Positions 32,773 to 45,990 of a DNA stretch of 64,000 nt are shown piece after piece. Under the pieces are notes generated by a model, which saw only the letters and a list, made by a program, of their open reading frames with translations, did not search any database and was not told the DNA's origin. A program made the position numbers and the translations under genes. Each line of letters opens with the position of its first letter. Positions within the stretch are counted from its first letter, which is position 1. Where the stretch lies: the NCBI GenBank assembly GCA_026874595.1, contig CM049311.1, positions 35,753,176 to 35,817,175 of the forward strand, read 5' to 3'. The DNA is from Sipunculus nudus. Its lineage: Eukaryota > Annelida > Sipuncula > Golfingiida > Sipunculidae.

Positions 32773-34189
32773 CAACAGACTTTTTAGTAATTTTACTATA
32801 TACTTTTTATATGATGCCACCTCTCTTTATCACAGTGATGTTTAAATGATTAGGAATGTATAACAATTGAAATGCTGGACATAGAGGGAAAGTAACCTAA
32901 TAATAAATATATTTATTTTCTGATAAATATTGAATTAATTCTTGAATAATCACTTTGGTAAGTTCTATAAAATTCACCAAATGGTATTTAAATTTTTCAA
33001 ATTATACTGTGCAGAAGAGAATAGAAATTGCATGTCGCGTATATGGAAACATCCTGCCAATGGTTCACAAATCATATTTGTATTTGCCTTTGTGTTTGCT
33101 CTCACATTCACACTTATGGAAACAGAGCTTTAGACCTAGAAAGACCTTGGTTAAGGTTCAGACAATTCCTGATAATTTTAATCATCTGGCAAACCAAAAA
33201 TTAGATCTCATTAATCTATATTGCAAGCTGTGTACTGAGAGCATGATTTTGAGCACTTTGAATGTCAGACCCTTCTGAATGTTTTGCTCAATGTTCAAAT
33301 ACAGTAAGCTAAACATAAATATATAAAGGCAGATTAGGTGTGTCATACATAATGCTAATACATTAAATGATAAGTTAAAGACATTCTGGAGTATTTACCT
33401 GAATGAGAGAATGGATTAGATTAGGGAATGTATTTCCAAATGTTTTATTATAAAATGTATGAAACTACAGTTATCAGTGAAACATATTTGTTTAACATTG
33501 GTTATAAATTGTAAAACAGTGAATAGATTAATCATCCAAATATTCTCAAGTAAAATAGTATATTTCAGGATGTCCCAGTGTCAACCAGGTATTTTGGAAT
33601 ATTCCCATCTCAACTAGTTGAGTTCTGAACTCACTGGATTCCCATACATGTACACTGTAATATTTACTTTGGAAGTCTCAGGTTAACCAAATATTATCAG
33701 TGGTCTGTACAAAAAAACCCAGAACACTGAAGGGTTCTTCATCAAGTTAGTGTCTTTAAAGTAGTGGCTGTAGTCTGTTCATATTTCATAGCTAATTGTT
33801 GGTTTGTTGGATGATTCATTGATATTCAGTTCAGCTGCCTATTTTATGATCTCCTTCTGTCAAACTGGAAATTTTTTTTGCCCTTCAAACTCGATCTTAA
33901 TCTCAAATCTCACTAAAAATGCCCAACTTAATTACTCCATTCTCAGGTGAAAGTGATGAAAATTCTCAGATCTGAGTGATCTTTCTGACCAAAACATTAA
34001 CAGACTATACATTGTCTGGTCTGATTAGATACTGTTGTTGCTTCTTTTTAGCAGAGTTAAAAACTTGAAATTGACTGATTTTCACTTTTTCAGTGTTATA
34101 TATATACCTATATATATATATATATATATATTTAAAGTGCTTAAATGTTTGTTTTATAGTTGTTAATTGATTATATTCTCTTGTTGTAG

Positions 34190-34222
34190 AATGCCAGCGT
34201 GGAGGAAATGGTTGTGGATGAG
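34190..34222 (+). CDS. 33-nt micro-exon of the plus-strand gene
   Basis: The acceptor TATATTCTCTTGTTGTAG and donor GAG|GTAAGT are both strong. The 11 codons NASVEEMVVDE keep phase 0 on both sides and extend the acidic N-terminus of the first exon. Confidence 0.5.
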
Positions 34223-35754
34223 GTAAGTTACTTTGATTATAACATGCACAGGACAGTCACATCAACTTATATACATATAATATGTATGTATGTATGTCAT
34301 ATAGCAATGATAACACCAACACAACATGCACAAGAATGGTCACTCCTACATGGAGTAAAGCTGGTCTGCATTTGTTATCTGTTGTATGCTTTTATTAAAG
34401 ATAGGCGTTTCCTTGTTTACTTGGTTATGTGCTCTGTATTCACTCTGTATACTCATTTGCAAAAAATAGACTACATTGAAATGGGTTGGAGAGTGAATTA
34501 AGTTAGCATTCCATATATGCATACACAGTACGTATGCTGATGCAGTATGTATGCTTTAATGCAGCTAAAAAGAGATGCTTGTGATATCATTAATACGTAT
34601 GCGATACAGAATGTATGCAGCAAAATAGGGATGGAAGTAATGAGCTGTAAGAGTAGTTAACTTGTCTGCCAGAGGAATACCCTATACAAGTGCAATAAAA
34701 CTTTGGAATTTCCCCATCCTTTGCCATTTTTATGCATTTTCAATCGCTACCTTGAGCGGACAAAATGCGTTTCATACATATATACACATACATGTACATA
34801 TGGAATCACTCTGAGAGAATATAATGGGTGCCTTGCATAGGTATTTCCCACATACTATATATTCACATATGGAATGCTACCTTAAGGCATTTACATTTCT
34901 AGCAGAGCCCCACAGTCAGGTCACAGGGTGCAGTGTTAAGGTACTTACAAATTTGTTTTGACTGGTGTCCTTGTAGTATCCAAAGAGGCACATGAAATTT
35001 CTCTTTTAGAAAATCTTACATATTTATGAAAACATATTTGAAGGACAGTGGATTGGGCAATACAGAGTGCATGTACACATACAAAATAAAAGCACAGCCA
35101 AGTGGAAAAAGCAACACAACATAAAAACAGTAGCTCAAACACATGCCAACAATAACTAACACCAACAGAACACAACATGCTTAAGAACAGTGACTTATAC
35201 AAACAGGAATATGGAAGCCTAACAAAAATACCTAGCAGGTCTCACAAATAGTATCTGTGTCTATATATAGAGTATATAAAGTATAAAAATTGCAAGAGAG
35301 CTTGAACCAACCATTAAATCTGGCAGTAATATAGATAACAACACAAGTGAAAGCAATCTGCAACAGTTTCAGTCTTTTATAAAAACAGCAAAAGACCCAT
35401 AGACTGTAATATACAGCCGGTTCAGCTGCAGCAGTTTCATCATCAGTTTGAGTAGCTACACTTAACCTATTTAATTTCTTTTATATCTTCATTATTGAGC
35501 TATAAAAAGGTGCCAATCTAAGTTTAACCTAGTTGTTTTTTACCAAGCAGAACAAACCTGATGATTTATATTGTGAACAAGGTATTACCTTTACTTATTT
35601 TTGTTACACTGAGGGGTTTCACAGTAGTTTTTATAAATAAAGCATTTAATATAATCTACAGTTCTATAATGGAAGTACATTTTCAAAGGGACAGTGGTTT
35701 GCAGTATTACTCAAAAGGTAAACCTCCCTACATGACATAACAATGTTCATCAGT

Positions 35755-35935
35755 GTTATAACCCACCAGTTGGGAAGATTACACACCCAAAGCTCCCAGG
35801 TGCAAAGGTCACTGGGCCTGATTAACACCAGGATATAAAATGGAAGGAAGTGTGTGATATTGCCCTGTCGCGTAGTCGGAAATGGGAATGGAATTCTGCA
35901 GATGTACATATACTAGAATTAAAAAATTGGAGGCA
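35755..35935. repeat. dispersed repeat, copy 1 (partner at 53630-53800)
   Basis: Shared blocks are a GTCACTGG(G/T)CCTG block, TTAA(C/T)ACCAGGA, TGTGATA(T/C)TGCCCTGTC, and TGGAATTCTGCAGATGTA followed by a TATAC-rich end. The SINE-like pieces at 49985-50100 and 52980-53165 lie near the second copy and may belong to a larger composite. Confidence 0.6.
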
Positions 35936-38900
35936 GTTACCTCCAACCAAAAAATGATTATAAAAATTGAGCATCTAAAAAGACTAGTTCTTTTTCGATT
36001 TTTAATGTCCAGTTGACAGAATTGTCACTATTCATGTGCATGAACAGTTGCTCTGTAATGTCAGTAGTTAGATGGACCTTCACCTGGCAGAAAGCCTCAG
36101 TCAGCTGCTTGAGGCAGTGGGGCAGTTGCAGTCCTGTTGTATCGGTTCTGCTGGTCATACACAGGGCTCCTATACATGTAAGCTATGTTGACGGACTTTT
36201 TATACATCTCCACTTCAAAGACCTGAGCATATAGTTTAACTTACACAGGATCACTGGTTTCTGTGGTTGCACTGTTGATTAGATAGGTTATGTATTAAAC
36301 AGAATGGAAGGCATAGATAATCCAGAATGTCCTGGTGTCAGATAAATTGTAAAACCTGCACTCACCACAGGGACCAGTGATTAAGTACAGGGCATCCAAT
36401 TGAAACCTCCTTTCAGTCATGCAAATGTATTTTTGTTACTAGTGTTGGGGGTCATTCATATTTCATGGCTGTTATTCTTCTTTCCTGTGAGCAAACTGAA
36501 TCATAATTCATTTTTATTTAGATAATTAGTGTGATTTAAAAAGACTCTGTCTCATATGTGTGTTAGTATAAATGTCTATTTAGTTATAACTGGTATAACA
36601 TTGGTCTCTGGGTTTCTGAACTTATGCTTTGTATGCAGCATGCCTGCAGTGTAAGGATTAAGATTAAACAAATCAGAAAAAAAAATCATATTTATTCTCA
36701 TCAGTTCACAAAACTTGTTTCTCTAAAACTTTTTTTTTCAAGGGAAGGACAGGTTTGTTGTTTAAAAAGTTTTTTTTAGCTCTAATGTTTTCAGGTTCCT
36801 ATATTGAACCTGTTTTCCAGCATATGGGATTTACTTATGAAGCAAGGATATGCGGCCCCAGGACAGCCACTCCAACCATCCCTGCTGGTATTGAAGTCTG
36901 TAAAAAGCATTGAGGTCTTTCACCTAAATATATATATATATATATATGCCATGGTACATCATGGTTTTACTTAAAAGATACTTTAGTTGTAATGTGATAC
37001 TGTGGTTGCCTTTATATTGGCGGGGCTGAATTTTCGCGGTTTTTATATTTTTAAAAGTTTCACGGGGTTCCTTTTTCGCGCTCTATCATTGGTCTAGTAG
37101 TATATTTCATTATCAAAAATAGTTTCATTTACCGGTGATTTCACTATTATCTAGGTCTCCTATTTCTCTGTCCGGATATCGCGGGTTCGAACATTCACAG
37201 ACAGCTGAGCCGACGCCTGCGGGAAGCATTGACCCCGCTGGCTGTAATTAGTTCAGGACCGAGGCTCATTAAAAACAACTCAAATGTTATTAAGGTGTGT
37301 CGAGAAACCAACCTGTAATTACAAAACGGTATATTTAGTTTGTTTAGGGAAACTGTCTTGATAAGGGTATCTTACTCATGTTAATTAAAAGTCGAGTCGT
37401 AATCACCTGCTCAACCAACGAGGGACGCCTGTAGGTAGCCCCCTTGTTTCAGTATCAAAGGCAGGGATGTGCCCAGAATAATTTGAATGCCGTTTATATA
37501 TGTTGCTAATTACTTCCATATAGGTGGAAGAAGGAACCGTATTCAGTTTCTCACAGTTAAAATCTGAAGCAAAACATAATATTCCACTGTTTTAAGGCAC
37601 TTTGGCCCCAAAATGAACTGCGACCTTTCAAATATATACAAAACTCACGTCATCACTAGCCAATCATACATCGTTTGGCGCGTCATGATTTCACAGAATT
37701 AGTCTTTTATACAATTACAAGGTGGCGCAATCCTAGCGGCTATGTTCACTACTTTAGTGGCAAATTTTATTCATTAACATGACTAAATACGGCACAATGT
37801 GAACGAGTACCTTCTACTCAATATTCATTTTTAAGCGGCACCGGATCCTACAGATCTATAAGACAGGGGAATAGCTGACTTTAAGTAATTGTATTTGATG
37901 TTGTGGTTCATTGTTTTATAACCAGTTTCAATGGTGTAGATATCAGTTGGAAGTTCACCCAAGGTTCTTTTTGTAAAGGCTATAAAATTCTATTGGTGGC
38001 CATGATACAGACTATTATTCCTCTGGCAGGCAGTGAGGCAATATATATTTTTCTTGGTTACTTAGTTTATATCACTGTTAGTAACTTAACACAGAAAGTT
38101 ATGATCAGATTTGGATTTTGATGAAATTTGTGTAGAGACAGATTGACATTCAAGGAACAATTCTTTAAATTTTTAAGGTATTCAGGATCATTATAATATA
38201 ACTTTTACTTTGAAAACTCCATAACTTTATGCAATATCTTTATTGTGACTTTGTTCCAGCTGTATGCCTGATCCATTCACAGGTATTAGGAGCCATCCTT
38301 GTTCTTGACTTCAGCTGTAAATGGTCATAGTGTAGCACACATGAAAAATTGATTAGAATCCAGGCTTAGTTAACTATGTAGGCTCATGACAACAGTTCTG
38401 GTTTATATGTTTATATGTAATGGAAACATTGAAACTCCATGGCTCCAAAACCTTTGTGAGGGGAGGAATGTTATGACCTAGAAAATAGTATTCTCTAATG
38501 GATTTAAGTCTCTGGATGTGTGTACTCAGGCGTCACAATCACCCGTTTCATTACTTACTAAGGCACACTCATGCATGATTTAAAGCCTGGCTAGTTAGCT
38601 GAAGAAGGCCAAGCTAACTCTCTCCAGGGGGTCGTAACCCCTGGGTTATGTCCCATGGAAAGTCTCTAATTCCTTACATTAACTAATCTCAGGAGACATT
38701 TTTACAGGCATTACAGTGACTGACTCATCAGACTAAGACCTAACACTTATCGATGATTGGTTGTTTTCTTTAATTAATAAATTACTTGGGTGCACCTTAT
38801 GTCCTTTTTGCATAATCAATCACAAACAAGTGCTTATGTATATGATTGTATGCACATGCAAAGAAGTCAAAGTGCTATTATCCAGAAAGGAAATAATTTT

Positions 38901-39161
38901 AATCCTGTCAGGAAAATAATAAAGGAGGACACAATTTAGTAATCTACATTAAAACTTGGAACCCTGTGAGGCAAACAGGTGTAAACATCCCCGCAAAAAC
39001 ATCCTTTCACCATGATATATACAAGTTGGACTGAATTTACTTCGTCAGTATTTTCGGTATAATTCTATACAGCAGATGTCATGGTAAAAAAGTAGGTACA
39101 TTTATTTATTATATGAACAGTTAATATCGGATCGACTGTCATATTTTTTCCATCACTCATT

Positions 39162-40984
39162 GTATCCCCAGACAAAGTTGGGATACTATGGTTTCACTAC
39201 GATCCCACCGCCGCTGCCACAGAAAAAACTTGTGAGCGGGATAACTAAAAAAATATTTCACTGATCTTTTTCAAACTTTACATTTGTATAGATATAGGTG
39301 AGAGGACGAAGCCCATTTAAAATGGTGTCATGACCTTTGCTAGGAGAGAGACCTTGACCTTGAATAGGTCCAATTTTGCTGAAAACAACACAAATTCTTA
39401 AATATCTAAAGAAAGCTTGCATGGACTGGTCCAAAAATCAAGGTGACTAAAGATCCCGCATAGCCTTGTGATATGCCAGAAACTGGTGGCGCCACCTATT
39501 ATCCTTTTCTTGTTTTTAGGGCTTTTAATACCCCCATAATTGCCACTTGACAGTACGCTTGAGCATTATAAGTCAATTTAACTAATGGACAGATTTCTTA
39601 CATATTATTAACATGTAGAGAGATGGGTTGCGGGATGAGGTCTATCTAAATTTGAGTGATGACCTTTACCATGAGAGTGGCCTTGAGCTAGAATATTTCC
39701 AAATTTGGTGAAAATCACACACCTCTTAAGATATCTGCAGTGTTGATAGCCATATGGATTTCAAACGTGACTTATGTATGGTCCAACACTAAAGAAAGAA
39801 CCCTAAAGGTTCTAGGGTCTAGGTCAAGGTCACTGGACTCGCATCTTTGAAGATATTGTGGATGCATTTTAAGCCAAACTTCAAGGTCACAGGACAATCA
39901 TCTGTGAAAAGATGGTGGATGCATTTTTAGCCAAACTTTTCATCTCAGACCTTTATCTTGCACATATAGTTTACCTGCCAACAGAGGAAGCCCCATATCC
40001 ATTTTTAGGTCAAAAGTGAAGGTCACAAGAGCCATCTGTCCAAAAATTCATTTCCTGATGATAACTCCAGCTTGGATTGATATGTGTTCAAACTTGACTT
40101 ATATATGGCCCATCAATAAAACAAGACTCCGATTGATTTTGAAGTCATGAGGTCAAAGGTCAAGGTCACGAGACACATCTTTGAAAAGATTGTAGATGCA
40201 CTTTTAGCCAAACTTTTCATCTCAGACCTTTTATCATGCACATATAGTTCACCTGCTGAAGACCCCTATCCATTTTAATGTTTAAATTTGACCTTTTCTA
40301 TGAGTGGCCTTGACCTTGATCATGCCATAAATGGTGAAAATAACACAAAATCATAAATATTTCAGCAAGGGATGCATGGATTGATCCAAAAAAAATCAAA
40401 TTGACTGAAGATCTTGGATAGCTTTGTCTTCTGTGGAAGACAGGTGGCGCCACCTTCTGTCCTTTTCTTGTTTTTGGGCCTTTTAATTAGCCATCATTGC
40501 CACTTGACAGTACTGTGAGCATTATAAGTCTTAAACTAATGGACAGATTTGGCTTAAATTGTGCATGTCCATAGATCTTGGATACCTCCATCTTATATTC
40601 AAGACTGGTGACGCTATCTGTAATCATAAATGTGTGACGTCCATTGGTACTTTTGCTTTCAGTGGAAATTGCTTATATCTCAAAAGTGGTTCAAGGTATT
40701 GGTCTGAAATTTGGCATGTCCATCCATCTTGGAAATTGTTCTCATTAAACAGACAGGTGGCGCCACCTACCTTTCCATTTTTGTAGAATAAATAAATGCC
40801 CTTTTCTGATGAGTGATTTGCCCTATTGGCCTGAGCTTCAACTTATTGTCCCCCATATTTGGTGAAAAATATTCTTTCTCAAGATGGTAGATGGAAGAAG
40901 CCATAGTCGCTTGCCAAGTGTCAGTATATGCTGCTGAAGATGGGGGCCTATTCTTAAAGGGGGGGATGAATTGTCTGGGGATAC
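39162..40984. mobile_element. 1.8-kb element with 14-bp perfect inverted ends
   Basis: GTATCCCCAGACAA at 39162-39175 is repeated inverted at 40971-40984. The left end adds a GTATCCC/GGGATAC hairpin. Inside, a block of about 190 bp is duplicated (about 39410-39600 and 40370-40555), with GGTGGCGCCACC, TCCTTTTCTTGTTTTT, TTGCCACTTGACAGTAC and GAGCATTATAAGTC. It also has many GACCTTGACCTTG-type stretches. No transposase is present; it fits a non-autonomous DNA transposon built from inner duplications. Confidence 0.7.
40150..40168 (+). promoter_or_regulatory. triple AGGTCA motif (DR1 plus DR0)
   Basis: AGGTCA at 40150, 40157 and 40163: two half-sites spaced by one base, then a third with no spacing. 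DR1 is the binding motif of HNF4, RXR and COUP-type nuclear receptors. It lies inside the transposon at 39162-40984. Binding is inference. Confidence 0.35.
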
Positions 40985-42735
40985 TGTGGCACTTGGGGTG
41001 CCAAGAAATATCTAGTTAAACATGATTTTACAACTATTTCTGCCAATAATACTGTAGACAATATTTTGTTGATCTGTGTTATCTGTGTAGATATAACATT
41101 TAAACGTGAATATTGTGCAATAGATATAACACCCCTCTACCAGGGGGGTTGGATTGGACCTTGTTCATGTAGACTGTATTTTAAGAAAGGCAGTCATGCA
41201 GTATGACACCTAGCCGTGGAGGATGCAATACCCAAACCCATGCTGTATCACTTTAGTGTACATATTGTACTGTACAGAGCCATGCACTATTGATAAATGT
41301 GACCTAAGTACTCACTTGGAGACGGAATGAGGCCACAGATTGAATGTGGTGAATGTCATGCTTCATGGTTCACACAGCTCTGACATTACTTATGTTACAT
41401 AAAAACCTCTGCATATAAATTGCTTTTAATAACTGCTCTCACTTTCTGGTATATTGTGTAAAAAAAGGGACTAGAAAAGCAGCCAGATCTGCATATAACT
41501 GCTTATACATTCCTCTGCAAGGAGCAGAACTTTTTGGTATTTTCTACATAGAAAAATCTGTCACACTTCACTAACCACATGGTTGGATCAAAGGTCAGCT
41601 CTACTCACTGAAACAAAGGCACCCCCTAAAGCTATATGAGCCAATGCCAGAGCAAATGCGAAAATGAGTGGCAAGCCATTCAGGGGTTGTTTCCATATAA
41701 ACGACACTACACACAATTTCTAGTCTTTTCTGCACAATTACATTACAGAAATTTAAATTTTATTTGGTGGATTTTTTTTAAATAATAAAAGTAAGTGTTC
41801 TAGAATTAAAGGCATGTCGAGTCTGGATGTATCTGAAAATAAGGTAAATGTCGCACAACATATTTAAAGTTAATTTCCCTCTGCTTCTTGAATTTCAATT
41901 GTCATAAGTTGCTAACAATTTAAATGTCAATTGTGATAGAGGTGGCATCTAATAAACAGTATGGTGCCTTTCATATACAAGTGCTACTAGTCAACACATC
42001 ACCATCACTGAACATGGTCAGTGTCTCCGGGCTCTGCTTTAGGTACATAAACACAGGGATACCCTGCCTTTGTGATGTAATATTAAGGAATTTCCATGCG
42101 AATGCCTTGCAATAGGTTTTTGAATTGCTACCCAGCGCGTTCAGGCTTATGGAAATACAGCTTAATACTGGTGAATTTCTTAGGCCCTTTGCTGGGATAA
42201 ACAGTTTTCCCTGTGTTATAATGATAAAGCATCCTTCAAAAGAGAAACATTACTGTGTTCAAGATTATCTTCAGAATGTTATAGATTGTTCCTATGGACA
42301 CGGTTACCATAACCCTCTTGCAAATTTCATCAAAATCCATTGATTAGAATAAATTGGCTTACAGACAAATGACCAAGTATTCAACCAAAAAATCAACCTT
42401 ATATAACTCAACAGTCAATGTACAAGTCAGAAACTTTATTCATGCAGTTGGTCATCATGGCCATGAACTTAACCTGTTAATATATAAAATCTGACCAAGT
42501 TATAAAGTCTGACCTAAATTGTAGGGAAATAATGTATAATTAATCCCAAGGGCTTTGTCTGCATGTTTTTTCATGGTACCTGGTTTTAAGGATATATTCT
42601 TTTCAAATAACATTTGTCCTCAAACAAATAATGGAAATATGCAGATCTGTGTTCTGCCAATTTTGTGTAAAATAAAGGTATATACTATATCTAGTATTTA
42701 CTTTGTGACCCTGTTGCATGTCTTTTTGTTAATAG

Positions 42736-42769
42736 ACGGAGGATGATATCTTTCCAGTAATGCTGGAGA
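42736..42769 (+). CDS. 34-nt micro-exon of the plus-strand gene
   Basis: Acceptor CTTTTTGTTAATAG, donor A|GTATGT. It reads TEDDIFPVMLE after the phase-0 end of the previous exon and leaves phase 1. A longer reading to another donor (AAG|GTCAGT near 42860) would add SMFHYGRLFMSVVLRAVYK. The acidic, short composition fits the preceding exon, but a chance match cannot be excluded. Confidence 0.4.
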
Positions 42770-43309
42770 GTATGTTTCACTATGGAAGACTTTTCATGTC
42801 TGTGGTACTGAGAGCTGTTTATAAGATTGACAACTGTGATGTCACAAAGACACCACAAGGTCAGTCGCATATGATTTTGCCTTGTCTGACATCACCTGTT
42901 GGAACCAGTGATGAACATGTCGCAAACATTGTTGAATATTCTGTCATACTTTGTGTTATTTTCCTCAAACAAATTCTGTGACAGGTAAGACACTATTTTT
43001 CACACTGGCAGTCGGCGGTATAGCTGTTGTAACCTTTGGGTTAAAAATTGTTATACTGCCTCGTATATATATATATAAAAATGATCCTGGTTAAACATAT
43101 TGACATGGGTGCTAGGACGTATAAAATATATGCAGGGGCTGAAAGATTGCAAGATATGGCTTTGACGTAGAAGCTCAGATGATAGGATAAGGAGAACTAG
43201 AATACGGGTAGTCGACAAGTGACTACGTGTATCCACCTAAATCAGAGTGGAATGGGTGAAGTGAGGCATGGATTGAGTGACAAGGGGAAATAGAGTGAAG
43301 TGTTGCATA

Positions 43310-43789
43310 TTAGCATGGATGTCTGCAGCCAAATGGTGTATGTAGGTTGCACCACCTACCACAAAATCCAGAAAGCCCTCCAAGTTGTATACATATGCAA
43401 AATTTGAGGCAGATAAGTCAAACCACTATATGTTTATGAGTGATTTTAGCACGTGGCAGACAAACAGATGGACGCTGTGCAAAAATGGTTGAAGGTGGCG
43501 CCACCAGTTTTGTGTATGATAAAGAGCTATGTGAGAGCTATACACATGCAAAACTTTGGCCCAATCGGTCAAACGGTTCCCAAGATATGAGCTTGGATGT
43601 CTGCAGCGTAAACGTGAATGTAGGTGGCGCCACCTGTCATAAAATCAGAAAAGCTATCCAGAATGTATACACATGCCAAATTTCAGGTGAATTAATCAAA
43701 TCGCTGCAGAGATATGAGTGATTTTAACCCAAGGCAGAGGAACAGATGGACACTGTGCAAACATGGTTGCAGGTGGCGCCACCATTTTT
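43310..43789 (+). repeat. satellite-like repeat with GGTGGCGCCACC, left part
   Basis: Units of about 130-150 bp contain GGTGGCGCCACC, a TACACATGC-AAA block, a TCAAAC-GTT/CAAATCGCT block, AGATATGAG and CAGATGGACACTGTGCAAA. Palindromes are at 43494, 43622 and 43772, with a worn one (GGTTGCACCACC) near 43347. The array is cut by the element at 43790 and resumes after 45696. Confidence 0.75.
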
Positions 43790-45696
43790 AGCTCAGCTGA
43801 CTATAAGTCATCTGAGCTATAGTCGTGGTCCATTGTCCGTCGTCCGTCCGTCTGTCCATCCGTCCGTCCGTCCGTCCGTAGATGTGGCACGTTTTGAAAC
43901 CGTAAGACCTAGGAATCCAAAATTCAGCATAATGTTAGATGTCCCCAAGATCTCCTACCAAGCCGAAAACTGGGTCTTTGCGACTTCGTTCCTTTGAGAA
44001 ATTAAGGAAAAACCTCAATTTTTTATTAAAATCCTATTTTCACACTTCAGGACTGCCTATTATCAAAACCACTCATCTGATTTTCCTCATATTTACCATA
44101 AATATTCCTCTATATAGTTCCTATGTACATGCCAGAAATTAAGTCTGTAAAGTATAAATTCTTTAAGTTATGGGCCCAAACATAATGGACTTTGTAAAAA
44201 ATCAGGAAAAATAATAACTCACTTAACATGAAAAATATTGAAACTAGAGTCTATTTTCTCAAGTATATAACTATGTTTAATTAAGATTCAATTGTTTACC
44301 AAAAATTAGATCTGAATTTTGTAAATTTTTTAAGTTATTAGCATAAAAAAAAAATCAGTACCTTAAATTTTGCCCAACTTTGACCATGGCACGTTTTTTT
44401 CCTGTAAGCACCATTGATTTAATTTTCACAGCATGTAAACATAAATATTTAGTTTGTCTAAATCTGAAATTTGAAAATAAAAGCTTGAAAATTAAGCTAG
44501 TTATTGATTTTTTTCCTGTAGTCACTTGCTTTGATTACAGATGCAGGGTCCCACTCCAGGTCACTGGAAGTCAGCTATGCCAGGGTTTCTGATTTGTTAC
44601 AGTCACTGGGGGAGATCCCCTGCTGTTACAGGTGTACAGTTATTCTCATATCACCACCCCAATCACCCCCCCCCCCCCCCCCCCCCCCCCCCCCGCAAAC
44701 CCGACCCACCAAGTGTTATGCACTAATTGTTATTGTTTTCACTGTATCTCCTTAATTGTAATGCTGTTTCCACTCCGATATGCAAAAACTTTCCTTGAAA
44801 AAATAATTCAAGGTGTAATCAAGAAGATGCAATGTTGTGTAATGTAGCATTTTTAAAGAAATCAATTTTCTTTTAAATGATTTTAACAAATATAATTGAA
44901 CCCATCAGTATGCTTATATTATTATTATATATGAAGCACATTATGGATAAATAAAGACACAATTAAAAATTGTGAAATCTAAATCAAGTATTATTTTTAG
45001 ATATTTATTGTTTTGCAAATTTAAAAAGATATATTTTTGTGGTAAAAAATAAATAAACATTTGTATGCATGATGTGGTGTTATCTGACAAGATTGAGATT
45101 TATGATGATGCAATTGAGAATTATGAATCAACTTTTATATTCAGATATATATGTTAAATTGGAAATGTATAGAAATATAAACTTAAATTAGAAAATAATT
45201 GATGTGATAAAAAAATGAGGATTTAATACAAACATTTGTTCATTATTTTCCTGCCTCAGCAGAATTTGAGATCAGGCTTTGTTTGCCCTGTTTTATGTTG
45301 TATATTAGCTCTTTTTCAACTGTATACATTTCATAAAAAAATTACATATATATTTAATAATATATATTATACAAAAAAATAGATTCAATTGAACAAATGT
45401 GTAAACTACTGAAATGTCAACAGTTAATCAAAAAACCAACTAATGATCATGGTAATAGTACAGATCATTTGTTCACAAACTGCTCACATGCTTTAGTTTC
45501 AACATTAGGAAACACATGGTCAGGTCACAAAATATTTTTTGCAACAATTTCTTGCTCATCAATACAAACCAATCATATAAACCAACCATGGCCTTTATTA
45601 CCTCTTCCTCTTACACTTTATCTCCATTTGATATTATTTTAGATTTTTACCTTCAAGGTTAACATCAGCTGAGCACAGTGACCCATAGGTCCCTTG
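43790..45696. mobile_element. 1.9-kb element inserted in the satellite repeat
   Basis: It starts AGCTCAGCTGACTATAAGTC and ends GACCCATAGGTCCCTTG. On both sides lies the interrupted repeat unit: CCACCATTTTT before and TTTGTGTATGTTATAAAG after, compared with an uninterrupted CCACCAGTTTTGTGTATGA at about 43500. TTT is probably the duplicated target. GCTCAGCTGA near the start recurs inverted near the end, which also has a GACCCATRGGTC palindrome. A GTCC microsatellite lies near the start and a poly-C run at about 44668-44694. No coding region is seen. The copy at 60299-62917 is related. Confidence 0.75.
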
Positions 45697-45990
45697 TTTG
45701 TGTATGTTATAAAGCTCTCCAAGGGCTACATTTGTGCAAAAAAATTTTCCTGATCCGTCAAACGATCCTGAGATATGTGGGTTTATGTGTGGAAACAGAT
45801 GCACAAACGGACGCAGAGCACAGAGGAAAGGTCAGAGGTCAAAACAAAATCGGGGCGCAGCAGTTCACATGTGACCCGAACATAATCCCGGGTTTCGTAA
45901 AATTCCGCCCAGCGGTTATGGAGGAGTTCTCCGGACACCAACGCCGCGGGGGCATGCAGCTGAAAACATAGTATCCGCAAAACTCTGTTT
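45697..45990 (+). repeat. satellite-like repeat, right part
   Basis: Continuation of the unit cut by the element before it, with AAGCTCTCCAAGGGCTACAT, TCCGTCAAACGATCCTGAGA and GGTCAGAGGTCA. A perfect DR1 (AGGTCAGAGGTCA) is at 45829-45841. Confidence 0.6.

Larger units (their letters stand above)
28373..34189 (+). other. long first intron
   Basis: About 5.8 kb. It holds the dispersed repeat at 31235-31440, the SINE at 32489-32772 and an AT run near 34105-34130. No other exon was recognised. Confidence 0.45.
34223..42735 (+). other. long second intron
   Basis: About 8.5 kb. It contains a dispersed repeat (35755-35935), a patch at 37020-37300 with TTTCGCGG-type sequence common in repeats, and a 1.8-kb element at 39162-40984. 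No further exon was recognised. Confidence 0.45.

Noticed and set aside
44541-44847. Proline-rich frames
   Set aside because: They come from a poly-C run inside a non-coding element.
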